From Limnephilus marmoratus (taxonomy: Eukaryota > Arthropoda > Insecta > Trichoptera > Limnephilidae), in NCBI GenBank assembly GCA_917880885.1, contig OU862913.1, positions 41,759,460 through 41,823,459 of the forward strand: a stretch of DNA of 64,000 nucleotides, written 5' to 3'. The notes under the pieces are model-generated. The model did not search any database. It was not told where the DNA came from and saw nothing but the letters and a program-made list of their open reading frames with translations. Below, piece after piece: positions 1 through 10,872 of this stretch (positions are counted from its first letter, which is position 1; the number at the start of each line of letters is the position of its first letter). The position numbers were made by a program, and so were the translations under genes.

Positions 1-1650
1 TGAGTTTGTTTGCTGTCCAGGATAATATTACGAGCAAGATAAGGGCCGACTTTAGCAAAATAATCATTATAAATGTTATCACAGAGTTTTGGATTTTTTT
101 CGGTGTCAGGGTTGATTCCGTGATGAGTAATTTCTTTTGCTATTTTTTTTTGTGCTTTTGTTGGTTACTGTATTGACGATTTTCCAAAACTCTTTGCTGT
201 CCTGACTAGTATTTTTTATTTTATCACGGAAATACTTTTCTTTTGTAGTAGTATGTTACGGTATTTCTTGTAGAAGGTCTTGATTTTTCTTTATTTCTGA
301 TTGAAATCACTAGTCCATGGGTTATCCATAGCTTTATTAATCTGTGCTTAGATTTTGGTTTAGAAACAATTGTTTGTGTAGATAGGTTTATGTGGTTTTG
401 GAAAACTGTTTCGAAATTCTCAGCACTAGTATTTGGATATTCTGATTCAAATATTGATGCCCAGGTATCCATTTTAAGTTTTACTCTTAAAATTTCCACA
501 TTTAAATGTTTCCTTTCATATTTTTTTGTCAGTTATGTTAGAGTTGGTACTTCTTTTCTCAAGATTGTTAACGAATACACAGGTGTAGTGATCAGTTATG
601 CTGGTTTTCCATAATAGTTTTGTTTGACATGTTTTTTTAATTGTTATTTGAGTTGCACCATATGTGATCGATGCAGGAAGGCATTTTTATATATTTTTTT
701 AAAGAAAAACAAACATTTCCTGGTTACGAATAACCCCACAATATTTGAAAATCTCCTACCACCACCACAGTAAGACGGAAATTTAGCTTGAGTCGTGATT
801 GAGGACTTAGCCAGCCGAGGAATCGAACTCGGAACGTCTGTGTGGGACCCAAACGCGATGCCCACTCACCCACTGACCGGTCCGTTATTTATAGTCCATC
901 AACCATCAATCATCAGTCCATCAGACTAACCGTCCGCTGACATTCCGTGTTGCATTATTTATAAATGATTCATAGTTTAGCGATGTCGTTACATTTATAT
1001 AATCACCTTTCGTTTTGCTTTTTACCTCTTGCTCCATGTTAATATTAAAATCGCCTGTGACAATGTTACAGGTACCTTTTAAGTTTATCAATAATTGTTC
1101 CAATTCTATTATGAAACTGGTTAGGTTCGATCCGTGTGTGCGGTAGATAGCTATGATATTGTATACAACTTCATTCACTTTTAAGTTTTAGACAGTTTAC
1201 TAGCTTCATTTTGATTTTAGTGATTGTGATGTTATTGTATTTATTTGAGATGAAAACAGCAATACCAGAGTTCTTATTTATATGCGTTGTGGACGAATAA
1301 TATGTATAGTTATATATAGTTATAGGGATGTCGTACAGTGCAGCAGCATTATTTATATTTAAGTGTGCTTCTGTTAAAACAATGAGGTCCAGTAAAGTTT
1401 CAAGAAGATTTAATGTTAATACAAATCCGTCATAATTTTTTTGCAAACTTCGGATGTTTTGGTGCATTGGTACATGGATACACCATTGGTCATTGTTTAT
1501 CATGAAGGCAGAGAAAAATGTTCTAACCTTTCCTTCCTCGTGTTCAGTTAGTATGAAGCCAGTGTCGGGAAGAGGGGTGCCCGTGTGGAGACAGACTGGC
1601 AGAATTCTGCTCGTGAATTTCACCCTGAAATCGAAAAAAGGAAAATTATA
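1..1650 (-). pseudogene. Non-LTR retrotransposon (LINE), endonuclease and linker, truncated by window edge
   Basis: Three minus-strand coding blocks read in order from high to low coordinates. 1623-1171 and 1178-921 hold an AP-endonuclease: an HQNIRSL start, a TEAHL motif with the catalytic Glu, and a VTGDFNINM motif, in two frames. The endonuclease resumes below ~676 with a TDHY motif (the usual SDH position) near 590. 499-224 and on to base 1 encode the linker before the reverse transcriptase, with KLWITHGLVISIRNK and FAKVGPYLA, both typical of CR1/Jockey-type LINEs. The RT itself must lie left of the window. A frame change near 1175 and a SINE-like insertion at ~680-925 make this copy dead. 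The clade is inferred from these motifs only. No ORF1 is seen to the right. Confidence 0.75.
680..925 (-). mobile_element. tRNA-derived SINE-like insertion inside the LINE
   Basis: On the minus strand, 880 to ~785 reads like a tRNA: an A-box-like stretch (agtgggtgagtgggcatcg) followed by a B-box (gagttcgattcctc). It separates two parts of the LINE endonuclease that would otherwise be contiguous, which supports a secondary insertion. Target duplications could not be fixed by eye. Only this copy of the subfamily is seen in the window. Confidence 0.5.
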
Positions 1651-1654
1651 ATAT

Positions 1655-2236
1655 TTTTATTTGTATTAAAAACAACATTTTTTTAAGAAACAACTGGGAG
1701 GTGGTATTACGAATTACGATGCAATAATATTCCTTAACCATTTAGGTGCGGTATGCTGATATTCTGGCATGAGGCATGACACACGTCAACATTCCACACG
1801 TGTCCCCGTTACCTAATTTATTATTTTTTTATATACCTATATTAAAATTTTTAAAATAAAAAAGCAACAATAAATAATAAATATGGTTACTATACTTTTC
1901 CACGGATAACATTTAAATAATAATTAAGAATAGGTGCTAATTTCCAACAATTAACTCCAGTTCAATAAACTCTAGAAGCTCTGCTTTGAATTTAAGTATA
2001 TTCATTTTCAAAATATCACGTGTTTTCTGAAGAATTCAGACAAGCGATAAACTACCTACAAATATAAATTGCCATTTTCAAAATTGAACTGTTTATCGAG
2101 AATTCAGTCAATTCCTGATTTATCACTAATCTGTGCTAGTTCTATATATCTATTTAAATAGAGAAGAGTATCTGGGATGATGGAATCTACAGTTGATATT
2201 AATAGTTTTTAGTTTGTATTGTTATTTGTTTTCGAT
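1655..2236. other. AT-rich spacer, nothing recognised
   Basis: No coding potential, tRNA or repeat shared with the rest of the window was found. Its right edge is the insertion site of the BEL/Pao element. By position it is probably an intron of the protease-like gene. Confidence 0.4.
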
Positions 2237-2563
2237 TGTTGAAAATCGACATGCTAGCGGCATCTGTTGGTTGGTTGGAGTAAACTCCGACTTTGTATCA
2301 CCCAATAAGATGGTGAGTCTCTGCTAAATGGCTAAGACCGAATTGGAACCTGTTTAACCACGAGTTAAGTGGAAGCTATATTTAAAAAAAACATTTGAAA
2401 TGTGAGACGTTGTTAAAACAAAAAAAACAACTGCCATTGTTTGTCTGGCCCGGTGCATTATCACCGTTAAAATACATTTTTATAACATGTCACTGTGAAT
2501 AATAAAAAGTGGAGTTTTTTGCAAAAGAAGTTATTATTTAAAAGGACCCTTACAATTTTAACA
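2237..2563 (+). repeat. 5' LTR of the BEL/Pao element
   Basis: Starts TGTTGAAAATCGAC and ends TTTTAACA, matching 8623-8950 with two differences. It should carry the promoter, but no convincing TATA box was assigned. Confidence 0.95.
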
Positions 2564-2581
2564 TGGGCCTTATGATCCGGA
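2564..2581 (+). promoter_or_regulatory. Probable primer-binding site
   Basis: The sequence begins TGG immediately after the 5' LTR, as expected for pairing with a tRNA 3' CCA end. The tRNA species was not identified. 2582-3012 is the untranslated leader. Confidence 0.5.
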
Positions 2582-3012
2582 TGGCAATCAGAATATTGCT
2601 AATATAAAATCAAGAACCAGCTGCCAAAAAACAGATGACCAAAATTACAATTACCGGAATTATAAAGATGAACAAAGGAAGACCACGAATCACCACGGAA
2701 ATGAGATAAGTTTTTAGTGCCATTCCCACCTGTACCCACATCCTTTTTCCACATTTATACAGGCCTCAATTGTAGTTTTTTAAACAAGATTAATCCAATA
2801 TATACCGTATTGTAAAAAAATAAAATCACTTCCCACGTAAAGATTTTATGCAACATCTCAATTAATGATTGAACAATAGGTTCTCAATTAATAATTGCTA
2901 GGAATATTGTCGTTGTTGTTTTTCAGGCAGGTAGCTTCTCAAATAAATAAATACGCATTGTCGGAACACATTTTATCAGGGATTAAGCTACGAAAAGGTA
3001 TATATACCCAAA

Positions 3013-4226
3013 ATGGATAACATCAAATCTTTAATAGCCAAGAGAGGCGTGATTAAAGAAAATTGACACGTTTCGCGGATTCCATAAACTCTTTGTCCGC
3101 GAATGAAATTAAACTGAGGTACGACCGAATTAAACCATTGTTAGATCAATTCGAATCTACACAAGATGAAATTGAAATTTTATCGGATGAGGAAAGGGAA
3201 AATTCTATTCAGCGTGAGACATTCGAAAATCAATATTTTTCAGTATTGGCAACTGCCAAGGCGGCGATTGATTCAATCGACCAGTGTAGGGTCGAGATCA
3301 AACTTCCAACTCTCCAATTGAGAGAATTCGATGGAAATCAAAAAGATTGGGTAAATTTCGTTGAAACCTGTAAAACTTTGGTTCACAATAACAGTTCCTT
3401 GAGCAACGTCCAAAAATTCTTTTACTTGCAATCTACGCTGAAAGGGAACGCATTGAAAATAATTGCTAATCTAGAAGTTTCGGAATTAAACTACCTATCG
3501 GCTTGGGAATTGTTGCACGACAGATATGCGAATCTCAGGGCTACCGTACAAAAACATATACAAACTCTATTTCAATTAAAAGATATGAAACATGAAGAGC
3601 CTGTAGCATTAAGGTATTTAATTGATGAAACCAATGTAAATTTAAAGGCTTTACAAAACATCGGAGTCAAAGTAGATCAATGGGATCCTTTGATTATTTA
3701 CATAATTTCAAATAAATTAGATGTAGCTACCCGGAAAAATTGGGAACAATATACATTGCAAGGTGAATTACCTACATTAAAGGAATTCATAAAATGTTTA
3801 TCTGCTAGGGCGCAAGTATTGGAGCTCATGAATGCTTCAGAGAAAAAATATTCTATCCTACATAAAACGCAAATAGGCAACAATAATAACAAAAAAGATT
3901 CATCGGTATTCTTGGCAATAAAAGCAAACAATTGCATTTATTGTAATGATAAAGGTCATCAAATTTATTTTTGCAAAAAATTTCTAAAATTAAAATTACA
4001 GGATGGGATTGATGCTACGAAATCAATCCGGGCGTGTTTTAAATGTTTGAGGTTGGGTCATCAAGCACAGAGTTGCAAGACAAACCTGACCTGCAAAATT
4101 TGTGGCAAGTATAGCCACAATACTCTACTACACAAGGAGGTACCTCCGCCGGAGACCTCAAATATGGATGCTAATAACGCGGTTATAGTATCGAATTTTT
4201 CTGCATCAGAGAAGGCAGAAAAATAA
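3013..4226 (+). pseudogene. gag: BEL/Pao gag with a frame break near its start
   Basis: The natural ATG is at 3013, but that frame stops after 17 codons at an A-run near 3059-3062. The rest of gag is open from 3063 to the stop at 4224-4226 in another frame, where only a TTG could start. The body (about 387 residues) has the DUF1759-like segment with LREFDGNQKDW at residues ~85-97. Three nucleocapsid-type zinc knuckles follow: CIYCNDKGHQIYFC at ~291, CFKCLRLGHQAQSC at ~325 and CKICGKYSHNTLLH at ~344. The product would package the RNA into particles. One single-base frame change probably inactivates translation of this copy, unless it is a sequencing error in the homopolymer. Confidence 0.88.
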
Positions 4227-7200
4227 TATTATTGTCAACCGCCAACATAGGAGTTGTGGGGGCCAACAATAAAATTTTTAAGGCTCGCGCCCTGATTGAT
4301 TCTGGCGCGCAGAGTAATTTTATGAGAGCTGAATTTGCTAATAAATTAAATTTACCATGTGAATGGATAAACAAACCCGTGTCTGGGATCCATAATAATA
4401 TCACACATATAAAAAGGAAAATTTCGATGGAGATGACTTCGCTTAATACTGATTATAAACGCGAAATATCATGTCTGATTTTACAGGAAATTACAACCAA
4501 TTTACCACAAGTGACAATGGCGAAAAAAGAATTCAAACTACCACCAGGATTGGAGCTGGCAGACCCGAACTTCAATATAGCTGCACCCATCGACATCCTG
4601 TTGGGCGCGGAGAGCTTCTGGGAAATGCTAAGCAACGATAGATTGAAACTCGAGTCAGGACCAACGCTTCAACGTACGCAACTAGGATGGATTGTGTCCG
4701 GTCCGATAAATGTGTACCCCAAACAAAGGCCTGTATCAGATTTTTGCAGCTTATCTATAAATAAGTTGAGTCATCAAATAGAAAAATTTTGGAAATTGGA
4801 AGAAATTAATTCCACTAAAATTCAAACTCAAGAAGAAAAGGCTTGCGAAGCCAGTTTTGTTAGTACTCATACTAGAGAAGATGACGGTAGATATGTAGTA
4901 AGTTTACCGCGTCGGGCATGCATTGATCAGTTGGGAAACTCATTGCTCACTGCCGAAAAGAGATTTAAAAATATGGATAGAAAATTTGTGTCACATCCCG
5001 AGTTGAAGACACAATATGTAAAATTTATGCTTGAATATGAAGAATTGGGACACATGGAGGTGTGTGACCAGTCAAAAGGGGATCGTGACTCCTATTTTTT
5101 ACCGCATCACGCTGTAGTGAAAGAATCCAGCACTACTACTAAAGTGAGGGTCGTTTTTGACGGCTCCGCCAAAACCTCAAATGGAATTTCCCTCAATGAA
5201 GTCTTGATGACAGGACCTGTTATACAGAAGGATCTATATAACCAACTATTGCATTTCAGGAAACATCAAGTAGTCATGACTGCCGACATCGAGAAGATGT
5301 ACCGCCAGATTAACATGTGTGAAGATGACCTTGACCTGCAGAAGATAGTATGGCGCGAGTCGCCACAGGATGTGCTCAAGCATTATCGTCTGAAGACTGT
5401 GACTTATGGGCTGGCACCTTCCTCCTTCTTGGCCACAAGATGCTTAAAGCAAATTGGTATGGATAATAATTTAATTTTTCCTAGAGCTAGTCAGGTCATA
5501 GAAAATGACTTCTATATGGATGACTTGTTAACGGGAGCAGATGACCTGGAATCTTTTAAGAAGTTAAAAGAAGAATTAATCAGCATCTTGTCATCTGCGG
5601 GGATGACGTTGAGGAAATGGAGGTCCAATGCCTTGGAATTGTCAGCCGAGTCAGGCCAAGCTAAGTGTGCCGAATCAGGCAACTCTGACAAAATTATTAC
5701 TGACAATCCAAAGACTGAGAAAATATTAGGATTAATATGGAACAATGAATCTGATTACTTTTCTTATGTAATAATGAAGCCATCAGGTCCAACCGAGAGC
5801 AAACGAGAGATATTGTCTTGCGTCGCATCAACCTTCGATCCATTGGGACTCCTAGGACCGATAATAGTCATAGCCAAATTGATAATGCAAAGGCTGTGGC
5901 AGTCCAAAGCAGCGCGGGATGATCAATTACCTAATGAAATATTAGCACCCTGGAGGACCTACCTGCAAGATTTAATTCAGCTAAATGTGTTGAAAATACC
6001 AAGAAAAAATATTTGCAAGCAAGCAAAAGAGCTACAGCTACACGTTTTTTGCGATTCGTCTGAGAAGGCTTTCGGAGCCTGTATTTATATGGTGTCAATG
6101 GATCACAACGGTAAGTGGCATTCACATTTAATAACATCCAAATCAAGGGTAGCACCATTGAAGTGTATTTCACTGCCTAAGTTGGAGCTGTGTAGTGCTG
6201 TACTACTGGCGAAATTAATGAAGACTATAAAACAAGCAATAAATATAAGGGAGATCAACACATATTATTGGTGTGACTCTACGATAGCGCTGTGTTGGCT
6301 GAAAGGTCAACCTACTCGTTGGAGCACCTTTGTGGCCAATCGAGTAGCCGAAATACAAGAATTGAGTGATCCAGATCAATGGAGACACGTATCATCATCC
6401 GACAATGCAGCGGATATACTTTCAAGAGGAACTACTGCAGATAAATTGATAAATTCTACAATATGGTGGAATGGACCAAGTTGGTTGACTGGCGGAGTCA
6501 GCGATTGGCCTATATCGAACATTTCCTGTTCAAACCCTCCGGAGCTCAAGAGCAAAAATATTCTATTATCTACAGATATTCAAGAATGGGAAATATTTGG
6601 AAAAATTTCCTCACTTATCAAATTGAAAAGGGTTACAGCATATGTGCTGCGGTTTGTAAATAACTGCAGAAATATTAAAAGTAAAATTTCGGGTAATTTA
6701 AGTGTAGCTGAACTAGAAGCAAGTTTGAATTGTCTACTGAAATCAGCTCAGGCACATGCCTTTCAAAAGGAGTTGAAGACATTAAAAAACCAGGGAAACG
6801 TCAACAAAAATAGTAACTTAAAATCTCTTCATCCTTTTTTACGTGATGGTCTTATATATATGGGCGGTAGACTAAATTTAGCTACACACCTATCGTACCA
6901 ACAAAGACATCCAATTATATTGCCAGCTAAACATAAGCTGACCGAATTGATTATACGTCACTATCACTATGTAAACGTGCACGCAGGACCTCAAGCCCTA
7001 TTAGCTGAAATAAGATTAAAGTTTTGGCCTATTTTTGGGAAAAATACTGTTAAAAAGATATTACATAAGTGTATTGTGTGTTTTAGGTGTCATCCTCGTA
7101 CTGGTAACCAAATCATGGGCAACTTACCGAGCGAAAGAATCACACCGAGCCGACCGTTCGCTGTCACGGGGGTCGATTTTGCCGGACCGATTCCAACCAA

Positions 7201-8140
7201 AAGTGGGCCACTGAGGAAGGCTCCACTCGTGAAATCGTATTTATGTATTTTTGTCTGTTTTTCCACAAAGGCGGTTCACTTGGAATTAGTTTCGGATTTA
7301 TCTAGCAATGCTTTCTTGAACAGTTTAAAGATGTTTATATCCCGTAGGGGAGAACCTGATAAGATCTTTTCCGACAACGCTAGCAACTTTCGGGGAGCCT
7401 GTAACAGGCTCAAGGAGCTGTATACCAGCTTGAGGGAAAACAACGACAAAATTCAAAATTATTTAGCCAACAGAGGTATTGAGTGGAGGTTCATAACCCC
7501 TCGAGCCCCTAGTCAGGGAGGGCTGTGGGAAGCTGCGGTCAAGTCAGCCAAGTTTCATTTGTATAGAGTCACTAATAATTCTGCTTTAACCTTTGAACTT
7601 TTGTATACCTTAATTTGTCAGATTGAGGCCTGTCTAAATTCCCGTCCATTGACTTCCTTGTCTGATGACATCCACGATTACCAACCCCTCACCCCAAACC
7701 ATTTCCTCATAGGCACTAAATCCTCTATCATTCCGGAGAGAGATGTCCGAGCCATACCAGACAACAGGCTGACCCAATATCAGAGAATCCATGCGCTAAC
7801 GTTATCCTTTTGGTCTAGATGGAAACGAGAGTACTTGATGGAACTACAAAAAAGGACTAAATGGCAAACCAGTAATCAACGGGCACTGCAAAAGGATGAT
7901 CTGGTTATTCTGAACGAAGATAATTTACCTCCACCATTATGGAAAATGGCGCGAGCCATATCTACACATCCCGGCGCGGATGGTGTAGTACGAGTGGTTA
8001 CCCTGAAAACCCCTCAAGGAATCTTTGTCAGGCCTATCACAAAGATATGTCTGATGCCTCTGGATCCGGAAGCTGAACCTGTAACGTACGCCCCGGACCC
8101 TTCCATCAATCCGGACACCCCGTACGGCCATGATGAATAA
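4178..8140 (+). CDS. pol: BEL/Pao pol: protease, reverse transcriptase, RNase H, integrase
   Basis: The frame is open from 4178, overlaps the end of gag by ~49 nt and stops at 8138-8140. No ATG is placed near the beginning, so expression as a gag-pol product is expected. Counting residues from 4232, the aspartic protease has ALIDSGAQSNF near residue 20. The RT has the YMDD active site near 428. RNase H begins near 600 with HVFCDSS, then LPKLELCSA and CDSTIAL. The integrase zinc finger (HYHYVNVHAG to CIVCFRC) is near 909. The integrase core has Asp in GVDFAGP (~980), Asp in FSDNASNF (~1047) and Glu in GGLWEAAVK (~1099). The C-terminal RWKREYL to LWKMARA block is the DUF5641-like region usual in BEL. 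No internal stop interrupts 1,300 codons, so all catalytic motifs are preserved. Confidence 0.95.
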   Translation, partial: RGYSIEFFCIREGRKIILLSTANIGVVGANNKIFKARALIDSGAQSNFMRAEFANKLNLPCEWINKPVSGIHNNITHIKRKISMEMTSLNTDYKREISCLILQEITTNLPQVTMAKKEFKLPPGLELADPNFNIAAPIDILLGAESFWEMLSNDRLKLESGPTLQRTQLGWIVSGPINVYPKQRPVSDFCSLSINKLSHQIEKFWKLEEINSTKIQTQEEKACEASFVSTHTREDDGRYVVSLPRRACIDQLGNSLLTAEKRFKNMDRKFVSHPELKTQYVKFMLEYEELGHMEVCDQSKGDRDSYFLPHHAVVKESSTTTKVRVVFDGSAKTSNGISLNEVLMTGPVIQKDLYNQLLHFRKHQVVMTADIEKMYRQINMCEDDLDLQKIVWRESPQDVLKHYRLKTVTYGLAPSSFLATRCLKQIGMDNNLIFPRASQVIENDFYMDDLLTGADDLESFKKLKEELISILSSAGMTLRKWRSNALELSAESGQAKCAESGNSDKIITDNPKTEKILGLIWNNESDYFSYVIMKPSGPTESKREILSCVASTFDPLGLLGPIIVIAKLIMQRLWQSKAARDDQLPNEILAPWRTYLQDLIQLNVLKIPRKNICKQAKELQLHVFCDSSEKAFGACIYMVSMDHNGKWHSHLITSKSRVAPLKCISLPKLELCSAVLLAKLMKTIKQAINIREINTYYWCDSTIALCWLKGQPTRWSTFVANRVAEIQELSDPDQWRHVSSSDNAADILSRGTTADKLINSTIWWNGPSWLTGGVSDWPISNISCSNPPELKSKNILLSTDIQEWEIFGKISSLIKLKRVTAYVLRFVNNCRNIKSKISGNLSVAELEASLNCLLKSAQAHAFQKELKTLKNQGNVNKNSNLKSLHPFLRDGLIYMGGRLNLATHLSYQQRHPIILPAKHKLTELIIRHYHYVNVHAGPQALLAEIRLKFWPIFGKNTVKKILHKCIVCFRCHPRTGNQIMGNLPSERITPSRPFAVTGVDFAGPIPTKSGPLRKAPLVKSYLCIFVCFSTKAVHLELVSDLSSNAFLNSLKMFISRRGEPDKIFSDNASNFRGACNRLKELYTSLRENNDKIQNYLANRGIEWRFITPRAPSQGGLWEAAVKSAKFHLYRVTNNSALTFELLYTLICQIEACLNSRPLTSLSDDIHDYQPLTPNHFLIGTKSSIIPERDVRAIPDNRLTQYQRIHALTLSFWSRWKREYLMELQKRTKWQTSNQRALQKDDLVILNEDNLPPPLWKMARAISTHPGADGVVRVVTLKTPQGIFVRPITKICLMPLDPEAEPVTYAPDPSINPDTPYGHDE

Positions 8141-8315
8141 ATTCAAAAAAACTTTTTTAGGGTGAATATAAAAAAAGACCCTTTAAAGGTACCAAACTCA
8201 GGAACAACATGACGACCTATAAATTGATGACGCACCCTGCGCTGTGGTGCTTATATTGTGGACTGCACCTGGAGCAGATCAAAACAAATGGACTTGAAAA
8301 AAAAGGGACAATTGT

Positions 8316-8392
8316 GTTGTGTTGGGTTGGGTTCTATTATAATATTATTTTGTGTTGGGTTGTGTTCTATTATAATATCATTTTGTGTTGAG
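8316..8392 (+). repeat. Short tandem duplication in the BEL/Pao 3' untranslated region
   Basis: A unit of about 33 bp (tgtgttgggttgtgttctat then ataatat) occurs about twice. 8141-8622 is otherwise non-coding leader to the 3' LTR. Confidence 0.7.
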
Positions 8393-8610
8393 TTATTATT
8401 TAAATAATAGTATAATACTCAGTGTAGGATTATAGTTTTGAAAAATAAGTTTTTGGCTGCTAATTTATAATAGGTAAAATTATTTGTTAGTATTTGTACA
8501 GTATTTAGATTTAGGAATTTAGTTTTTTTGCCTTGGTTGTCTTCCCCTGTTTTTGTTTGTTATGTTTTCTTGAAGGATTCATGAATCAATAAAGACGATT
8601 CACGAACCCC

Positions 8611-8622
8611 GGAGGGGGACTA
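8611..8622 (+). promoter_or_regulatory. Polypurine tract
   Basis: GGAGGGGGA lies just before the 3' LTR, the expected plus-strand primer site. Confidence 0.75.
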
Positions 8623-8950
8623 TGTTGAAAATCGACATGCTAGCGGTATCTGTTGGTTGGTTGGAGTAAACTCCGACTTTGTATCACCCAATAAGATGGT
8701 GAGTCTCTGCTAAATGGCTAAGACCGAATTGGAACCTGTTTAACCACGAGTTAAGTGGAAGCTATATTTAAAAAAAACATTTGAAATGTGAGACGTTGTT
8801 AAAACAAAAAAAAACAACTGCCATTGTTTGTCTGGCCCGGTGCATTATCACCGTTAAAATACATTTTTATAACATGTCACTGTGAATAATAAAAAGTGGA
8901 GTTTTTTGCAAAAGAAGTTATTATTTAAAAGGACCCTTACAATTTTAACA
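8623..8950 (+). repeat. 3' LTR of the BEL/Pao element
   Basis: Matches the 5' LTR apart from one T for C near its start and one extra A in an A-run. Followed directly by the TCGAT duplication. Confidence 0.95.
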
Positions 8951-9024
8951 TCGATATTGATGTAATTTTGCACACAGACATAAAAGGGAGGTCATATTTA
9001 ACTTGGAAATCTGCGTAAAGCTTG

Positions 9025-9415
9025 GGTAAGGCCGGGGACTGCACCCAACCGTGTGGAGTGAAACTGTGGTAATCGGGATATGTTGTGAGGCTGAAGGCAG
9101 CGGGGTGGAGAAGGAGATGGGATGGAGGAAGGTGGGGAAGTACCTGGCTATTCAGATCTGGTCACTAAACACGGCTAAAGCCTTTTCAAGCTACGTTTCA
9201 TTTCTGAATGGTGGTTTTACACCAGGGCGATATTGAGAGTATCTTCCACTCTGGAACGTGCCGTAAATATACTACATATTTTTTTAAATGAATAAATTGT
9301 GAAATATCAAAAATTTATCTAATAAAATTTACTTACATATGCCGAATTCGAATCCGCGACCTCCGTATTACTAGTCAAGAGCCATTTCCCTTTACCACGA
9401 TGGCTGTCAGATTTG
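9025..9415 (-). mobile_element. SINE-1, tRNA head plus body
   Basis: The tRNA-like head is at 9412-9340 on the minus strand, with the B-box gattcgaattc. The body (9260-9025) holds the family's ggctaaagcc and gaaggagatgg blocks. The same body-plus-head order recurs at 29180-29515 and 42175-42540. No functional tRNA is implied. Confidence 0.75.
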
Positions 9416-9419
9416 TAAT

Positions 9420-9645
9420 ATTGATAAAGTTAATACTTAAAAGTTTATAAAGTAGAATGGAGAAATAGAGCAGGTCTGATGGTTCGGGAGATAGCTCAGT
9501 TGCTGTAGTAAATGCCCGAACAGCATATGGTCTAGAATTTTAATAACAGTTGCAAGTACTACGGGCATATTTATTTTCAGTTTTTTTTTGTTGTTGTGTT
9601 ATTTTTACTTCAAATTATTTCAACGTTTTGTATAATTATGAAATA
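9420..9645. other. Intron sequence downstream of the last visible exon
   Basis: AT-rich. A weak tRNA-like A-box (gatagctcagttgctgtagt) sits at ~9491-9511 on the plus strand without a convincing B-box. No further protease exon was found here or anywhere to the left, so the 3' exons are probably outside the window. Confidence 0.35.
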
Positions 9646-9650
9646 CTTAC

Positions 9651-9809
9651 TCTCTGTCTAGCTGAAGGAGGGCGATGTCGTTGATTACTCCAGAGGAAGC
9701 TTGGTTGTATAGCGGGTGGATGTGTCGTGTTCTGACGCCATATATGTCATCTGGATTGTATCCGGGTGTAAACGTCCCGCCCAATCCGACAAACTGAACA
9801 TTACTGGAA
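9651..9809 (-). CDS. S1-domain exon with catalytic-Asp region
   Basis: Preceded by an acceptor (ttttag) and followed by a strong donor (GTAAGTATTT). Read in phase 2 it gives VQFVGLGG, then GYNPDD, RTRHIHPLYN, and NDIALLQLDR. The last is the trypsin-family NDIALL motif that carries the catalytic Asp, here retained. It ends in phase 2, so at least one further exon must follow, which I could not find in the window. Confidence 0.85.
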
Positions 9810-9869
9810 CTAAAATACAAGACGCTTCTTTAATGCTAAATATGTCCTTATCTGATAGTATTATTATCT

Positions 9870-10141
9870 GAAGGACTCGCTCTCCCGATTTGACCACGAG
9901 TGACTTTTTTCTGTGAGGATACGTTAAAGCTGAGATAAACAATTTTCGACCTCAAACCCTTAAAGCTCTGAACGAGGCGATTGAGGACATTATCGTTGGA
10001 ATTCCGCAAGATATGCTGAGAAGAGTGGCCGAAAACTTCTTTGAAAGGCTCAATATGTATATTGCTCGCCAAGGCTGCCACGCCAGACGATGTAATTTTC
10101 AAAACATCATGAAAAAAAACGGCATCATTTCCCCGACCTAA
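9870..10141 (+). pseudogene. Mariner-like transposase C-terminal remnant
   Basis: The plus-strand frame reads RSPDLTTSDFFL, stop, GYVKAEINNFRPQTL, ..., MLRRVAENFFERLNMYI and ends at 10139-10141. RSPDLT.xDFFLWGYVK is the hallmark before the last catalytic acidic residue of mariner/IS630 transposases. The Trp codon has become TGA (9914-9916), so it is dead. It lies inside a host intron, opposite to the gene. Confidence 0.75.
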
Positions 10142-10324
10142 CGGTACCCGCCCCACCCCTTTGCTCGGTCTGGGGGGCCTTCAGTGATTTTTTGAAACTA
10201 GTAACTCCTTTCTGCCCCTATCTGCCCTAATTAAGTACATATCTACTTAATTACAAAAAGAACATTTTATGTAACGTTCTTAAATTTCAAGTAAAGAATA
10301 ATTAAACATTTTTTTATATATTTT

Positions 10325-10516
10325 TTATTAGTTTTTGGGGTATTATGCCGTGTTGCGCTACCTCCTTCTTTAGCCAATGTTTCGGACAGCGTTGCAGTGT
10401 CCATATCAGGGCAGATGTGTCAATAATAATTTGATGATGAACACTGCAACGCTGTCCGAAAAGTTGGCTAAAGAAGGAGGTATCGCAACACGGCATAATA
10501 CCCCAAAAACTAATAA
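10325..10516. mobile_element. Foldback (inverted-repeat) element, copy 1
   Basis: Arms of 76 bp (10325-10400 and 10441-10516) match at 73 of 76 positions around a 40-bp loop. The arms carry ggggtattatgccgtgttgc and ctccttctttagcc. Related copies are at 37452-37571, 38270-38345 and 51915-51968. No coding capacity. Confidence 0.9.
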
Positions 10517-10820
10517 CAAAAATATTTTTGGCCGTGAAAATCTAAAATCGTATCTAATTAAACATCTTGTTCAAGGAAACGTAACTATCTGAATGATAAT
10601 TCTTTTTTCAGACTTTCATCAGGCAGGTAGGTACCATAATATTGAACAAAGTCAAATGAAAAGTCCAAAACAATGCATGACGATTTCACATTTGAAAATA
10701 TAATCTTTAAATAACCATTAATAAAGCCACCGTCTTGATCCAGAAACGGAACGTGTAAACAAAAGTACATACGGACGAAATACAAATCGGTGAAGTTAAA
10801 AGAAGAAAAAAGGACTTTGC
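10517..10820 (-). repeat. Unclassified dispersed repeat D
   Basis: Shares segments such as aacgtaactatctgaatg and caggcaggtaggtacc with 35440-35600 and, as reverse complement, with 44289-44420 and 59118-59240. A weaker match lies at 28610-28770. No ORF of note. It abuts the foldback element. Confidence 0.55.
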
Positions 10821-10872
10821 TACGCTCAGTCAATAATAATTTGAAGTAGATTCACCAGTCGCTCGCACATAC

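Larger units (their letters stand above)
2237..8950 (+). mobile_element. BEL/Pao LTR retrotransposon, nearly intact
   Basis: A 6.7-kb element bounded by two ~327-bp LTRs that begin TGTT and end AACA. It is flanked by a perfect 5-bp target duplication, TCGAT (2232-2236 and 8951-8955). Gag and pol lie on the plus strand, with domain order protease, RT, RNase H, integrase as in BEL/Pao. The LTRs differ at one substitution and one A-run length, so insertion was recent. Gag is broken upstream of its main ORF, and gag and pol lie in different frames, both at A-runs (see gag and pol). These may be true mutations, programmed shifting at the second site, or homopolymer errors. It sits in the presumed 3' part of the host gene and runs opposite to it. 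Confidence 0.95.

Noticed and set aside
9685..9942. An 85-codon minus-strand ORF over the S1 exon
   Set aside because: It is out of frame with the conserved NDIALLQL reading and runs across the acceptor.
9848..10156. A 102-codon minus-strand ORF between protease exons
   Set aside because: The opposite strand encodes a recognisable mariner transposase end over the same bases; the ORF is its shadow.
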